From positions 1 to 64,000 of the forward strand of contig NZ_AP025021.1 of the NCBI RefSeq assembly GCF_019977735.1: DNA of 64,000 bases, written 5' to 3'. The position numbers and the translations under genes are program-made. The notes beneath the pieces were generated by a model. It worked only from the letters and a program-made list of their open reading frames with translations, was not told the origin of the DNA and made no database searches. Positions 1 to 8,543 of this stretch are shown piece by piece (position 1 is the stretch's first letter; each line of letters opens with the position of its first letter). This stretch comes from Calothrix sp. PCC 7716. GTDB taxonomy: Bacteria > Cyanobacteriota > Cyanobacteriia > Cyanobacteriales > Nostocaceae.

Positions 1-722
1 AACAACGATACCCCGCAGAAAATAACAACGGATGCGACCGCTCTAAAACTTTAATTGATATCATTGCTGCTGGTATAAAGGTATTGTCCGATGGGTCAAT
101 TGAAGTCCCCATTAGTAAGACAAGTAGTAAGACAATTTCAACAGAAGAACTTAAATCGGTAATCAAAGATGAGTTGTTGTCTGAACTTCAAGAAGTCCTG
201 AGACACGAGCTTACAGGTGTAAAACAAGAAGTAGACGAGAAGCTCGCGGCATTTTGTGAGCGAATAAACACAACTGAGCAGTTTGAATCTACACCTAAGT
301 CTAAAAAAAAGGCGCCAAATTTATTAGTTCCTGTAAAAGGCGCCGAAATGCCAGCACCCGAAGAAAAAGCCCCCAATAAAAACCCTGCTCAAAAAGCGAA
401 TACCTTAACTAAAGTTGATAAAGAAGTAGTCAAGCTATCAGCGCTTATACAAATTTGGTTGCGAGTTGAGAACAACAACAAATTTATTCGGCGTAAAAAG
501 AAAGTAAGAGAGTATATTGAACGCAGTTGTTTATCTTATTATAACGCTCAGAAAGTTACACCTTCAGGTTATGATTACCTTGTTACCATTTTTTATGAGA
601 ATGATGAAGACTTAGATAAACAAGTTTATGACTTATTTCGGGAGATGGACTCAATAGCGGATATGGATTACTGCTTTATCGAAGTTGATGCAAGTGAGGT
701 TGGTACTGATAGAAGATGGTAA
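1..722 (+). CDS. Hypothetical protein, 5'-truncated by window edge
   Basis: Unknown function. A TTG start at 84 would give 212 residues, but the same frame stays open back to base 3 and reads like protein (…TLIDIIAAGIKVLSDGSIE), so the true start probably lies outside the window. The middle (about residues 80-110 counted from 84) is Lys/Pro/Ala-rich and probably disordered. The C-terminal half (LSALIQIWLRVENNNKF onward) looks folded and rich in charged and aromatic residues. No signal peptide or membrane segment is visible. The next gene follows 30 bp downstream in the same direction, so the two are probably cotranscribed. Two GGCGCC sites lie inside, as in the plasmid backbone. Confidence 0.7.
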   Translation, partial: QRYPAENNNGCDRSKTLIDIIAAGIKVLSDGSIEVPISKTSSKTISTEELKSVIKDELLSELQEVLRHELTGVKQEVDEKLAAFCERINTTEQFESTPKSKKKAPNLLVPVKGAEMPAPEEKAPNKNPAQKANTLTKVDKEVVKLSALIQIWLRVENNNKFIRRKKKVREYIERSCLSYYNAQKVTPSGYDYLVTIFYENDEDLDKQVYDLFREMDSIADMDYCFIEVDASEVGTDRRW

Positions 723-752
723 TTTACTTATATATCATAAAAGGGCATCAAG

Positions 753-1289
753 ATGGTACAGCAAAAGCTTAATATTACTCAACTTAAAGAATATCTTAAA
801 AATCGTTCTCAAACGGAACTAATCGATGATATTACCGAGATGTTTAGAAAATTTCAGTCGGTTAAAGATTATTACCACATTCAGATTTATCCTGAAGACG
901 AGAAAGAGATTGCCACTAAATGTAAAAAAGTTATCTCAGATGAGTTTTTTCCATCACGAGGATTAGGTCAGGCTAGGTTATCAGTTGCTAAAAAAGCTAT
1001 CTCTGAATACAAAAAGCTGTGTAATTCAGATGTAGGTTTAATTGATGTTATGCTTTTTTATGTAGAGCAAGGGGTGAAATTTACCAGTACTTATGGCGAT
1101 ATTGATGAATCTTTCTATATAAGTATGGAAGGAATGTATGAACAAGCATTAGGCGCCATTATTAATCCTGAGTTGAAAGATATTTTCCGAGAACGGTGTC
1201 GAAAAATTAAATTAGATGCGTCGGGTTTAGGATGGGGCTTTGAGGATGCTTTATGCGAAGCATATGAGTATACTTTTGGTAAGAAATAA
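753..1289 (+). CDS. Hypothetical protein, 178 aa
   Basis: Unrecognised soluble, mostly helical protein. It starts at ATG 753, 30 bp after the preceding gene, and probably forms an operon with it. The N-terminal 35 residues are polar and helical (TQLKEYLKNRSQTELIDDI). The centre contains RGLGQARLSVAKKAISEYKK, and the C-terminus has a Gly/Trp patch (ASGLGWGFEDALCEAYEY). The RG(L)GQARL…A…I stretch resembles small cyanobacterial plasmid proteins of unknown role; that likeness is from memory only. No catalytic motif can be assigned. Confidence 0.75.
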   Translation: MVQQKLNITQLKEYLKNRSQTELIDDITEMFRKFQSVKDYYHIQIYPEDEKEIATKCKKVISDEFFPSRGLGQARLSVAKKAISEYKKLCNSDVGLIDVMLFYVEQGVKFTSTYGDIDESFYISMEGMYEQALGAIINPELKDIFRERCRKIKLDASGLGWGFEDALCEAYEYTFGKK

Positions 1290-1367
1290 CTTGAACTTTG
1301 TTGGCGCCTGTCGTTTGAGTGGCGCCTATGCTGTCACCATGCTATGACAAGGCTTTGAGGTATATTG

Positions 1368-1437
1368 TCGCCTGTCGCCAGGTAGTTGCAAAATAGCGTT
1401 TTTAGGGGTTTATGTTGCTCCTTGAGGCGACAGGTGA
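1368..1437. terminator. Inverted repeat between convergent genes
   Basis: TCGCCTGTCGCC (1368-1379) pairs with GGCGACAGGTGA (1426-1437) at 11 of 12 positions, around a 46-nt loop containing GCGTTTTTAGGGG. It sits between two convergent genes (ends at 1289 and 1451), where a bidirectional terminator or attenuating fold is expected. The loop is long for an intrinsic terminator. Tandem GTCGCC/GGCGCC units make the region generally self-complementary. Confidence 0.4.
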
Positions 1438-1450
1438 CAGGTAATAAATA

Positions 1451-3442
1451 TTAGTAAATCGTGAAAGTGTCATCAACTAATTTACCCATATTTGCATTTT
1501 CAAGCTCTTGCATAATAGCTTTCATTTCCGAGGCATTTGGTCTATAGTTCTTGAACCTAAAGTTACGATAAGCATCACGAACTTTAATGCTTGTAAGCTG
1601 TTGTTCGTTCATGTACTTAATAAAAGCTTGTGCTTTGTCGCTAATATTTGAGGAAGAGTTATTATCTAATGATTCATGATTATCATTGGTCTGTTCTGAT
1701 GCATCTTGAGATAATAAATCATTTAGCCTTTTGATCGCAGCCTTCCACAAATTTCTTGGCAACTCCTCAATGGGTATATCATCCTCCACTTGTTCTTTAT
1801 CTTGGTTTTTCGCTTTAATTTCCGCGTGAGCGGAAGCTATTATGGCATTGTAAAGTTTGGCAGGATTTAACCAGTCAGGGATAGTAATTTTAAATTCAGA
1901 TAGTACATTACCATCTGCGTCTTTATAACCAATTAATTCTCCTTTATAGAGGGGTGTCATATCATTGGTGGATCGCAGTTTTATTTCAATAGTACCCGAT
2001 TTCTTCGCATCACTAAAACCGCTCGAACCACCTGTACCAGCATTGGTGTTGCTATGAGTAATTAAGATCATTGCATCGTGTGCTTTGCGAGGATTACCAA
2101 TTACACCTTGAATTAATTTTGGAGCATTTTTAGCACATTCTGGTTGTTCGCCATAAGTGGTCAACTCATCAATAATTATTGACTCCCAAGCATCTTTTTC
2201 TGTACGGGTTTTCCACCGCTCAAATATTGCTTCTATGCCTTCATTTATACTCACCCAGTTCTGTTCACCACCGTAGATTTCTGCTTTTAGTTTTTCTAAA
2301 AATACCCATTTTTCGGCTGTGTTTTGATGAGCATGGGGGTCTAATACCATCGCTGGCTTGATTCCCCAGCAGATGAAACGTAAAAGCACCAGTGCTGCCG
2401 TGAAGCTGGATTTACCACTGCCCATATCGCCAGAGACAATTACAGGTTTAAATTTAAGAGCTTCAAGCCAACCACTTTCATGTTCTTTGACTAATTTGAG
2501 GTAACGTTCTCGGAGAGTTTGTACCCCAGTTACTTTGTTTTTGGGGTTAATTTGATCGTCAAGGGTGGTGCCTGGTAGCTGTTTTGGTTGCATTGCCTCG
2601 GTTAGCATTTGAGCTTGGCGTTCTGCTGACTCTCGAATTTCGGTGTATTCGGCTTCGGTGATATCGCCTGCTATCAAGGCATCACCAAAAGCTCTACCAG
2701 CATTTACCTGTGCTTGAAGGCGCCCATAATCTACCCAAGCTTCAAGGTTTAAACGCTGCTGAATAATACCCTTTGCCCAAAATTCGTTAATCTTGGCACG
2801 GAATAAGGGGATAGCAAAAGCTAATTTACGCGCTCGGTCGTTAGCCTGTACTGAAACATACCCAAAACACGCCGCAGCCCCAAAGCCTAAAAGTGCCTTG
2901 TAAGGGTTGTAAGGTTCGTCGTTTAGGGTTTTTAGATAGGGCTTACCATAACCATCTTTCTCAGCAATTTCACGCGGTAGCTTTGGTAATTTTCCTTTAC
3001 GGTACTCAGGATTAGTTGGTAAGCTTTCACCTGGAGCTTCCACAGCCCAAGTTGGAACAAGGTAGTAATTGGATTTGTTGTTTTTAAGCTGGTTTAAAGC
3101 TTCTTCTGGGGTTGGGACATGGTACTTAGGCGGTTCAGGTTTAGGCGTTTTCCAACCCATTTTCTGCGCTTGCTGCCAGTCGGCTAGCTCTTTTTTATAC
3201 TTCTGCTTCAGCCTAAAAGCTTCGTCGCGGTGCTTCTGGATATGACTGCGTAGTTCAAAGGGAGTAGGCTGATACGAGTATTCATAGTATCTGATATCAG
3301 TACCGTAGAAGGCGCCTGCCAGCAGTAAAGTACCAATACCCATGCAGCCCAAGTTTAATAGGTTTTGACGTGATTGCTTTGGGCTGGGCAGTACCGTATC
3401 AATCACGTCTTGCTCAAGTTGAAACTGTTTGTTTTGTGACAT
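1451..3442 (-). CDS. Membrane-anchored HerA/FtsK-like P-loop ATPase (coupling-protein-like)
   Basis: Probable DNA-transfer or DNA-pumping ATPase. Two hydrophobic segments lie in the N-terminal third (LLNLGCMGIGTLLLAGAF near residues 28-45 and ALLGFGAAACFGYVSV near 184-199). The cytosolic ATPase core follows: Walker A SGDMGSGKSS near residue 337, a DPHAHQ motif about 30 residues later as in HerA/VirB4/VirD4 relatives, Walker B SIIIDELTTYG near 420, and a sensor-like MILITHSNTNAG. The C-terminus ends in a small winged-helix-like segment. It is the last gene of a long minus-strand operon that starts with a ParM-like gene, with only 2 bp to the gene upstream. With the relaxase at 25-26 kb it could be the plasmid's type IV coupling protein. 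That role is inferred from the fold. Confidence 0.7.
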   Translation of the reverse strand: MSQNKQFQLEQDVIDTVLPSPKQSRQNLLNLGCMGIGTLLLAGAFYGTDIRYYEYSYQPTPFELRSHIQKHRDEAFRLKQKYKKELADWQQAQKMGWKTPKPEPPKYHVPTPEEALNQLKNNKSNYYLVPTWAVEAPGESLPTNPEYRKGKLPKLPREIAEKDGYGKPYLKTLNDEPYNPYKALLGFGAAACFGYVSVQANDRARKLAFAIPLFRAKINEFWAKGIIQQRLNLEAWVDYGRLQAQVNAGRAFGDALIAGDITEAEYTEIRESAERQAQMLTEAMQPKQLPGTTLDDQINPKNKVTGVQTLRERYLKLVKEHESGWLEALKFKPVIVSGDMGSGKSSFTAALVLLRFICWGIKPAMVLDPHAHQNTAEKWVFLEKLKAEIYGGEQNWVSINEGIEAIFERWKTRTEKDAWESIIIDELTTYGEQPECAKNAPKLIQGVIGNPRKAHDAMILITHSNTNAGTGGSSGFSDAKKSGTIEIKLRSTNDMTPLYKGELIGYKDADGNVLSEFKITIPDWLNPAKLYNAIIASAHAEIKAKNQDKEQVEDDIPIEELPRNLWKAAIKRLNDLLSQDASEQTNDNHESLDNNSSSNISDKAQAFIKYMNEQQLTSIKVRDAYRNFRFKNYRPNASEMKAIMQELENANMGKLVDDTFTIY

Positions 3443-3444
3443 GA

Positions 3445-4032
3445 CTATTTTCTGCGTCTAAGTAAGAAAACAAGTATCGCAGTGATGGCTATTGCAACCC
3501 CATAACCCATGTAATCAGGTGCTTTTTGCTGCACGGGGTTGGTGAATTCTTGTTGTTGACTGTAATAACGCTCGTTTCCTTTGATTGCGCGGTCGGACGC
3601 TTCCCAATGAGGACGTAGCGCAAAAAATCCCACGCTGGTAATGGTTGTGGCACGACTTATAGATTTCCAGAAGTCTGGATTTAGTTCAATACTGAAACCT
3701 TTCTCTGATACGGCGCCACTAAACTGCTCAAATGCTGCAATTACCGTGGTCATCACTGCAACAGAGTAACCAATGGTACAAACATAGGCAGGGATGGCGA
3801 TAATACGCGCGACTGCGAAACTTCCTGCCATGATTGAGCTAACCGTGAATGTACTAGATGCTACAGCGAGAGTATTGGCGTTTTTAAAAAGGGCATCTAG
3901 AAAAGAATCAACCCGCGCGTTGTCTTTGGGGGTAACTTCTGTAAAGCTTTCTGGCGCCGAAGTTTCTTGATGTTGAACCGAGGACGGCTGCTGAAATAGC
4001 TGCAATAAGATATCATCTTGTGGATTCTGCAT
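3445..4032 (-). CDS. Small polytopic membrane protein
   Basis: Unrecognised integral membrane protein of 195 residues. The first 50 residues are polar. Hydrophobic stretches follow at about 52-95 (TVSSIMAGSFAVARIIAIPA and VCTIGYSVAVMTTVIAAF) and a final one near 172-190 (GYGVAIAITAILVFLL) capped by RRRK. The Arg/Lys tail suggests a cytoplasmic C-terminus. It lies directly upstream of the coupling-type ATPase (2-bp spacing), so it may partner or anchor it. No family could be named from sequence alone. Confidence 0.7.
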   Translation of the reverse strand: MQNPQDDILLQLFQQPSSVQHQETSAPESFTEVTPKDNARVDSFLDALFKNANTLAVASSTFTVSSIMAGSFAVARIIAIPAYVCTIGYSVAVMTTVIAAFEQFSGAVSEKGFSIELNPDFWKSISRATTITSVGFFALRPHWEASDRAIKGNERYYSQQQEFTNPVQQKAPDYMGYGVAIAITAILVFLLRRRK

Positions 4033-4043
4033 AAAGCAGGAAA

Positions 4044-4364
4044 TTAAGGATTTAATTTGTTGAGCGTGCTTGTATCAATTAAATCTGCCTCGTAAAGAAC
4101 GGAAAGGATGGAGTCTTCTATGCTTTCACCACTTGAAGTAAACGATAAATAGGAATCTTGTATCGATAATTTGCTACGTGGGTAAAATTCAACGTCTTCA
4201 TAAGTTAAATCATCCTCTGGAATCGAATCATCAATTGCTATCCAGTCCTCTTCGACTTCAAGTAGCCATTTATTAAAATCGTCATCGATAAAAGAGAGAG
4301 ACTGTCCAAGCTCAATGTCAGATAAAGAGCCAAGTAAATCATTTAAACTTTCAAATCGTTTCAT
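4044..4364 (-). CDS. Small acidic hypothetical protein
   Basis: Strongly acidic protein of 106 residues (FIDDDFNKWLLEVEEDWIAI, SIPEDDLTYEDVEFY) with no membrane segment. It lies 11 bp upstream of the small membrane protein and is transcribed with it. An AGGGAGG Shine-Dalgarno sequence precedes the start at 4364. Function unknown; small acidic proteins in such operons are often chaperones or DNA mimics, but nothing here proves that. Confidence 0.65.
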   Translation of the reverse strand: MKRFESLNDLLGSLSDIELGQSLSFIDDDFNKWLLEVEEDWIAIDDSIPEDDLTYEDVEFYPRSKLSIQDSYLSFTSSGESIEDSILSVLYEADLIDTSTLNKLNP

Positions 4365-4441
4365 CGAACACCTCCCTTTATGAGTGGTAAGAATTCGCAG
4401 AATGTCCCTGGCAGGTGTGGAGCTACCAGGGAGAATTATTT

Positions 4442-5161
4442 TTACAGTGAGCGAATCAGGCGCCCGAAGAAGTTACCGACACCTCGGAAGAAACCACCAA
4501 TGGCACCAGTGATATTGGACAACTTAAACCCACCACCAACCGAACTAGGTAAAGTGCGTTGGGGAATGGCGCCCAAGTTAGCTTGGCTACCGTCACGTTG
4601 AATTGCAGCAAGCCTCGCAGCTTCGTACTCTTTATCAGCCTGAGATTGCATCGCAGCTAGTTTCTGCTGCGCGGAGTTGCCCATTTTAGTAAGCTTGTCA
4701 CGGTAGGCAATGTCCCCCAGCCGCAGGTTGACTTGATGCTGGGCATTTAAAAGGTTCATCTGTTGGGCGTGTTTGACATCAACTTCAGTCAGGTCATTAG
4801 TTACTTTCTGCTTTTGTTGTTCCAGAAAGTTCATCCACTGCTTGTTTAAAATCAGCCCCTGTCCCTTCATTTGGACAATTTGACCTCCATTTTTTGCTGC
4901 CGATTTAAGCAGATACAACACCGCTTGATTAATATCCTTTGTGCCGTCGTAAATTGTTGCAGCCTGTTTCAGCACGGGTTTAATATTCTTCCGGGCTTTC
5001 GTAGTCATGTTGGCATAATCAGCCAAGTGGGTCGTTGCTTCCTCATCACCCATCATGGCTTTAATAATAGTTTCGGTATCTAAACCAAAGATAGTTTGAG
5101 AAGCACGAGAAACATCAGGCGCCGCAACGTGAATTTTGATTTTAGGGTTTTGATAAGTCAT
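4442..5161 (-). CDS. Coiled-coil protein with amphipathic C-terminus
   Basis: Unrecognised protein of 239 residues. The centre (about 105-190) is a long Gln/Lys/Ala-rich coiled coil (QQKQKVTNDLTEVDVKHAQQ, AAMQSQADKEYEAARLAAIQ). The last 30 residues form a Gly/Phe-rich amphipathic segment (GGFFRGVGNFFGRLIRSL) that could bind a membrane. It lies between two small membrane-associated proteins in the ParM-to-ATPase operon, 8 bp from the gene upstream. The layout suggests a structural part of an envelope or DNA-transfer complex; this is inference. Confidence 0.65.
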   Translation of the reverse strand: MTYQNPKIKIHVAAPDVSRASQTIFGLDTETIIKAMMGDEEATTHLADYANMTTKARKNIKPVLKQAATIYDGTKDINQAVLYLLKSAAKNGGQIVQMKGQGLILNKQWMNFLEQQKQKVTNDLTEVDVKHAQQMNLLNAQHQVNLRLGDIAYRDKLTKMGNSAQQKLAAMQSQADKEYEAARLAAIQRDGSQANLGAIPQRTLPSSVGGGFKLSNITGAIGGFFRGVGNFFGRLIRSL

Positions 5162-5169
5162 GATTTTTC

Positions 5170-5640
5170 TTAGTTTTGGTCAATGTAAACATTATTTTGT
5201 TGAACATATCCAGGCATTGCTTTTGGCTCAGAAAAATACCTATTAATAACACTTGGTATACGTCGAGCGTCCTTACAAAAGCGTGATTGTGAACTGTTAC
5301 AAATTGGCGCCATTGTATAACTTCCAAGCGTTGCTAATAACAACAAACCAATTACACCGCGAGCAATTGCATCAAGTTGATTAGGTAAAGAGTGACGATA
5401 CGCGCGCTCATCTTGAACTCGATTGGAAATCATTTCTATTACAGTGCGTAAATCACTTGTGTCTTTTCCAACATGGGCTTTACGGTAAAGCTCCTGCGTA
5501 AGTACTCGAATCTTGTCTTCATCACTGATTAGCCCTAGCTGGTAGCTTTCACGCTGCCAATCTATATTGTTTTGTTTCGCGCGCTCCAATGAATTCCCCA
5601 AGTTCGTTAACCCAGTTTCTATATGCTGTCCAAGTCTCAT
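5170..5640 (-). CDS. Single-pass membrane protein, hypothetical
   Basis: Protein of 156 residues. The N-terminal 90 residues are charged and helical (RLGQHIETGLTNLGNSLERA). One membrane helix follows near residues 90-108 (ARGVIGLLLLATLGSYTMA), then a short tail with two cysteines (ICNSSQSRFCKD) that could form a disulfide if periplasmic. It lies 8 bp upstream of the coiled-coil gene and 17 bp downstream of the acidic protein gene. Family not recognised. Confidence 0.65.
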   Translation of the reverse strand: MRLGQHIETGLTNLGNSLERAKQNNIDWQRESYQLGLISDEDKIRVLTQELYRKAHVGKDTSDLRTVIEMISNRVQDERAYRHSLPNQLDAIARGVIGLLLLATLGSYTMAPICNSSQSRFCKDARRIPSVINRYFSEPKAMPGYVQQNNVYIDQN

Positions 5641-5657
5641 AATTTTTCCCCCAGTTT

Positions 5658-6182
5658 TTACAGTTCTTCGAGCGTGAGCGTGTCTATTTCAATACCGGAG
5701 ATACCGTCAGAGCTTTCCCACCTCCACGGCGCCTCGTCTCCAAACATTTCCCCACAACCCTCTTGTGACAAAGACTCTGGCTCGTCCCATGCACCCGATA
5801 AAGTTAAAAGCTCAAAGATACGCTCTGCTTTCTCACGTGCTGGCTCGTTATCAATCGAATCAAGTGCGTCTTTGTTGCCCTGTGCTAAACTCCAGATGAT
5901 TTCTGGCGCCACATCTCCTGAGAGATTTGGTAATAGTTGACCGTGAGCTAATGGAAAAGGAGTATCATCAATCGTTGTAAAAAAGTCATAGGGGTTAGTT
6001 TCTTGCTCTACCCACTCACCACCGTCGTTGTAGTAGAGAGAAAATTCTGTAATTCCCTCGCATAGCAGACCAGTAGCAAAACTCTCAACATCACTTTCGT
6101 CATCAAAGTGGTATGTCCGCAGGTCTTCTAGTTCAGGGTTGTTGTTGACTGTGATTCGCCAGTCAGGGTTATTACTTGTCAT
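5658..6182 (-). CDS. Acidic hypothetical protein
   Basis: Soluble acidic protein of 174 residues with many Asp/Glu and Trp (LYYNDGGEWVEQETNPYDFF). It looks like a compact alpha/beta protein with no catalytic motif I can name. It is encoded within the ParM-to-ATPase operon and translated in the same direction as its neighbours. No signal peptide. Function unknown. Confidence 0.6.
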   Translation of the reverse strand: MTSNNPDWRITVNNNPELEDLRTYHFDDESDVESFATGLLCEGITEFSLYYNDGGEWVEQETNPYDFFTTIDDTPFPLAHGQLLPNLSGDVAPEIIWSLAQGNKDALDSIDNEPAREKAERIFELLTLSGAWDEPESLSQEGCGEMFGDEAPWRWESSDGISGIEIDTLTLEEL

Positions 6183-6236
6183 GGCATAATTTCCTTGTTG
6201 TTCTCAAAACAAGCGTTCTAAGTAGAATCATCTTTC

Positions 6237-6485
6237 CTAAAAGCGGGTACATCCCTTTACCATTGCGGCGAGCGCGCTTTTATTTGCTTCTGCTACCTGT
6301 GTTTTAGGCAGTTCAGCTTTTGGCTGGCTTGAGGGTTGTTTATCACTCTCAAACTGGAAAATTAGTTTCTCAACTGCCCCAGCCAACGCCTGTGGTGGAA
6401 TGTCTAGGGGCAAACCAGCAATTCTGCACGCTTCAATAGCTGCAAAGTAGCTAATGGTAATTCGGCGTGAAGAATAATTACTCAT
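6237..6485 (-). CDS. Small hypothetical protein overlapping the ParM-like gene
   Basis: Protein of 82 residues. Residues 1-45 form a small helical unit (YFAAIEACRIAGLPLDIPPQ), followed by a Gln/Pro/Lys-rich linker and a short C-terminal helix. Its start codon overlaps the 3' end of the ParM-like gene by 8 bp, which implies translational coupling and cotranscription. By position it could be a small partner of the actin-like protein, but it shows no clear ribbon-helix-helix signature. Confidence 0.6.
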   Translation of the reverse strand: MSNYSSRRITISYFAAIEACRIAGLPLDIPPQALAGAVEKLIFQFESDKQPSSQPKAELPKTQVAEANKSALAAMVKGCTRF

Positions 6486-7602
6486 GTATTTCCTCCAAGG
6501 TAATTTCAGTTAGAAGTTTCAATCCTTGAGCGTTGATGAATTGAGGTTCTCTCAGGGTGACGAAACCTAGAGAAGCAAGCCTGTCTCCTACTCCAGAATT
6601 AGAGGCGCCGCCACCCCAACACACAAGATATTGAGCTTTGTCCAAATACCCGCCATTAGTAACAAAATTGGCGAATTTCTCTATCCGTGTATCCCACCAA
6701 GTTTGTAGGCATTGTTCATACTCGGTTTTAAATGGTTTCCCGGTTAGATGGTTGCCCCCGTAAGTAAAGGTTCCAGCTAATATGCCTTGGTTTACCAAGT
6801 TAGGAGAATGTTTTACATCCTTACTCAAAAAACTATCTGAGTCGTTACGCTTATCCAGCATCTCAGCAATCATCTGGTGTAATTCACCACATCCACCTTC
6901 TAATAAATGTCGGTCAATTACTGCACCACTGCCATTAAAGATAGTTATCAGCCAGGTACTAGAACCAATATCTAAAGCTATAGCAATCTCCGAAGCATCC
7001 AAATGTAGGGACTGACTACCAAATAAACAATAGGCGATGCTGCCAAATCCTTCTGGATAAATGCCAGTAATGGTAATTTCTATAGTTTTAGTAACAATCT
7101 CGCGACTAACCGGATGTTTGTGTTGGAAAGTGTGAACTCCCTGGACTTTGCGTTTGATTTCAACACCCCACCTATCAGGGTTGTGGTTGCTTAAACTAAT
7201 CCAAAGTTTCGACCCATCTGGCACATTAAGAATAGCTAAATCAGCCAAAATACTTTCTAACGCCAGTTCTGCTTTTAAAGCTTTGTTTTCGTGCAACAAA
7301 GTATAGTTAGCTTGTGCCGTAGCTGCCGTTCCCCAAAAATACTGTTTTTCCTTGAGGTCTGAGCGAGAACCTTCTACATAACAAACCCATGCTCCCGAAC
7401 TAGAAATGGTTTCATGGTGATTAATGTTACGATTCCGCAATAGCGAATACGCAGCAGGAACAACAACCGTCATGTTGTCGTAAATCGCTTTTCCATAACC
7501 AGCACCCAAGTCCTTACCGCTAATTAGCGATTTTGACCGCAAACTGGCGCAATAGCTAACGGTAGCCAGCCAGTTTTCTGAGTTGGAATATTCAACTGTC
7601 AT
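6478..7602 (-). CDS. ParM/StbA-like actin-fold ATPase
   Basis: Actin-superfamily protein of 374 residues, probably filament-forming plasmid segregation ATPase. Phosphate-1 motif DLGAGYGKA lies near residues 31-39, phosphate-2-type DIGSSTWLITIF near 207-218, and the adenosine-binding Gly-rich motif VCWGGGASNSG near 338. Length fits the ParM-like family. It is the first gene of the minus operon and diverges from a small ribbon-helix-helix gene across a 321-bp region rich in inverted repeats, as expected for a type II (ParM/ParR/parC) partition locus, though the usual order is parM then parR. Alternatively it is one of the actin-like proteins encoded beside transfer genes. Confidence 0.75.
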   Translation of the reverse strand: MTVEYSNSENWLATVSYCASLRSKSLISGKDLGAGYGKAIYDNMTVVVPAAYSLLRNRNINHHETISSSGAWVCYVEGSRSDLKEKQYFWGTAATAQANYTLLHENKALKAELALESILADLAILNVPDGSKLWISLSNHNPDRWGVEIKRKVQGVHTFQHKHPVSREIVTKTIEITITGIYPEGFGSIAYCLFGSQSLHLDASEIAIALDIGSSTWLITIFNGSGAVIDRHLLEGGCGELHQMIAEMLDKRNDSDSFLSKDVKHSPNLVNQGILAGTFTYGGNHLTGKPFKTEYEQCLQTWWDTRIEKFANFVTNGGYLDKAQYLVCWGGGASNSGVGDRLASLGFVTLREPQFINAQGLKLLTEITLEEIHE

Positions 7603-7923
7603 GGTTCAAATGTTTTGTAACAATTCTTTAGATAATTGCTTTGACCAGCGTAAAACTGGCTGCAACGCGGTTGTAGTCAGCAATGTGGTAAACAATGAAA
7701 ACTCCTATTCAACAGGAACTTTCACCTTCAAAGACTGTGATTAGGCGCCCTCGGAGCCACTTTCCGGCTTCCATTGCCTTTGTTACGTGACTTTTTTTGG
7801 CTGTTAACAATATAGTAACAACAGGTGCGTCACCTCGTCAACTAGTGACCAGTTAGTTACGACAAACGCGACTAGAGGCGATAATTTCAAACAAGTGAAA
7901 TATTATTCATAGACACTTGTTTA
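7603..7923. promoter_or_regulatory. Divergent regulatory region, possible centromere and operator
   Basis: Intergenic region between the ParM-like gene (minus) and the ribbon-helix-helix gene (plus). Visible structure: the palindrome AGGTG-CGT-CACCT (7823-7835), several GTGAC/GTTAC half-sites over 7785-7865, and a perfect 9-bp inverted repeat AAACAAGTG…CACTTGTTT (7889-7897 and 7914-7922) ending 1 bp before the ATG at 7924. The last is well placed as an autoregulatory operator. Whether the half-site cluster is a parC-like centromere is inference. Confidence 0.45.
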
Positions 7924-8100
7924 ATGCCATCCCAAAAGCCTCGTATAACACTGCGACTAGACCAAGAAGATATTGACCGCTTAGAGAAGTGGGCTAAAAA
8001 GGAGTTTTTGACAGTCCCCCAACTAACACGGGTGATAGTCAAAAAAGCTATAGCCGACTACTTCAAGCTAAAAAATGAAGAAGAAGACTCAGAAGTTTGA
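7924..8100 (+). CDS. Ribbon-helix-helix DNA-binding protein (58 aa)
   Basis: Short gene found by reading the frame from ATG 7924 to TGA 8100. The protein starts MPSQKPRITLRLDQEDIDRL and has the MetJ/Arc pattern: a short strand (RITLRLD), helix (QEDIDRLEKWAKKEF), turn, and second helix (TVPQLTRVIVKKAIADYF), then an acidic tail. This is typical of CopG-like repressors and of ParR-type partition adaptors. It diverges from the ParM-like gene, and a perfect inverted repeat lies immediately before its start codon. It is therefore the best candidate for repressor or DNA-binding partner of the ParM operon. Confidence 0.75.
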   Translation: MPSQKPRITLRLDQEDIDRLEKWAKKEFLTVPQLTRVIVKKAIADYFKLKNEEEDSEV

Positions 8101-8106
8101 TATTTT

Positions 8107-8174
8107 CCTAGGGGATAAGTTAGGCACAAATATATCCCCTAGGAAAAGTTAGGCGCCTGAATTCCTAGGGGATA
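8107..8174. repeat. Palindromic element CCTAGGGGATA…TATCCCCTAGG, one full and one half copy
   Basis: A full copy has CCTAGGGGATA at 8107-8117 and TATCCCCTAGG at 8133-8143. A second left arm with the same flank (GATAAGTTAG) is at 8164-8174 and lacks its right arm. The element begins 6 bp after the stop codon of the ribbon-helix-helix gene. Four more full copies lie at 21.8-22.2 kb inside a methyltransferase gene, so this is a dispersed mobile-type palindrome. Between 8187 and 8543 I see no convincing gene. Confidence 0.8.
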
Positions 8175-8543
8175 AGTTAGCTTATATGGGTATCCGCCGA
8201 GGTACATGCAAAATGGGACACGTTGTAAAATTTTGTTGCAAAACTTGTTTTAGTGATTTACTGAATTCTCAAAAAAGGGTAGAGAAACATTCAAGTTTTT
8301 GTACAGTAAAATCAACTCTTCACGCCCCAATTGTTTCTCAAAACTGTCCACTAATGAGCTTTTTTGGGATGTTTTCATCAGTCAAAAACACTACAGTTAA
8401 GCAATAAAACAACGGTAAGTAAAGGGTTTCAAGATTATCTATTTATTGAAAATTAATACTCAATCTAACTCAAGCGGGACATCTCCCTTAATAATCAAAA
8501 CTAAAGACTAAATTTCTCTTTGAGTTTCGCATCGGGAACTAGA

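Noticed and set aside
8186-8407. 73-codon plus-strand ORF with several Cys (CCKTC)
   Set aside because: No ribosome binding site, starts just beside the palindromic half copy, composition unlike neighbours; Cys spacing is not a clear zinc finger.
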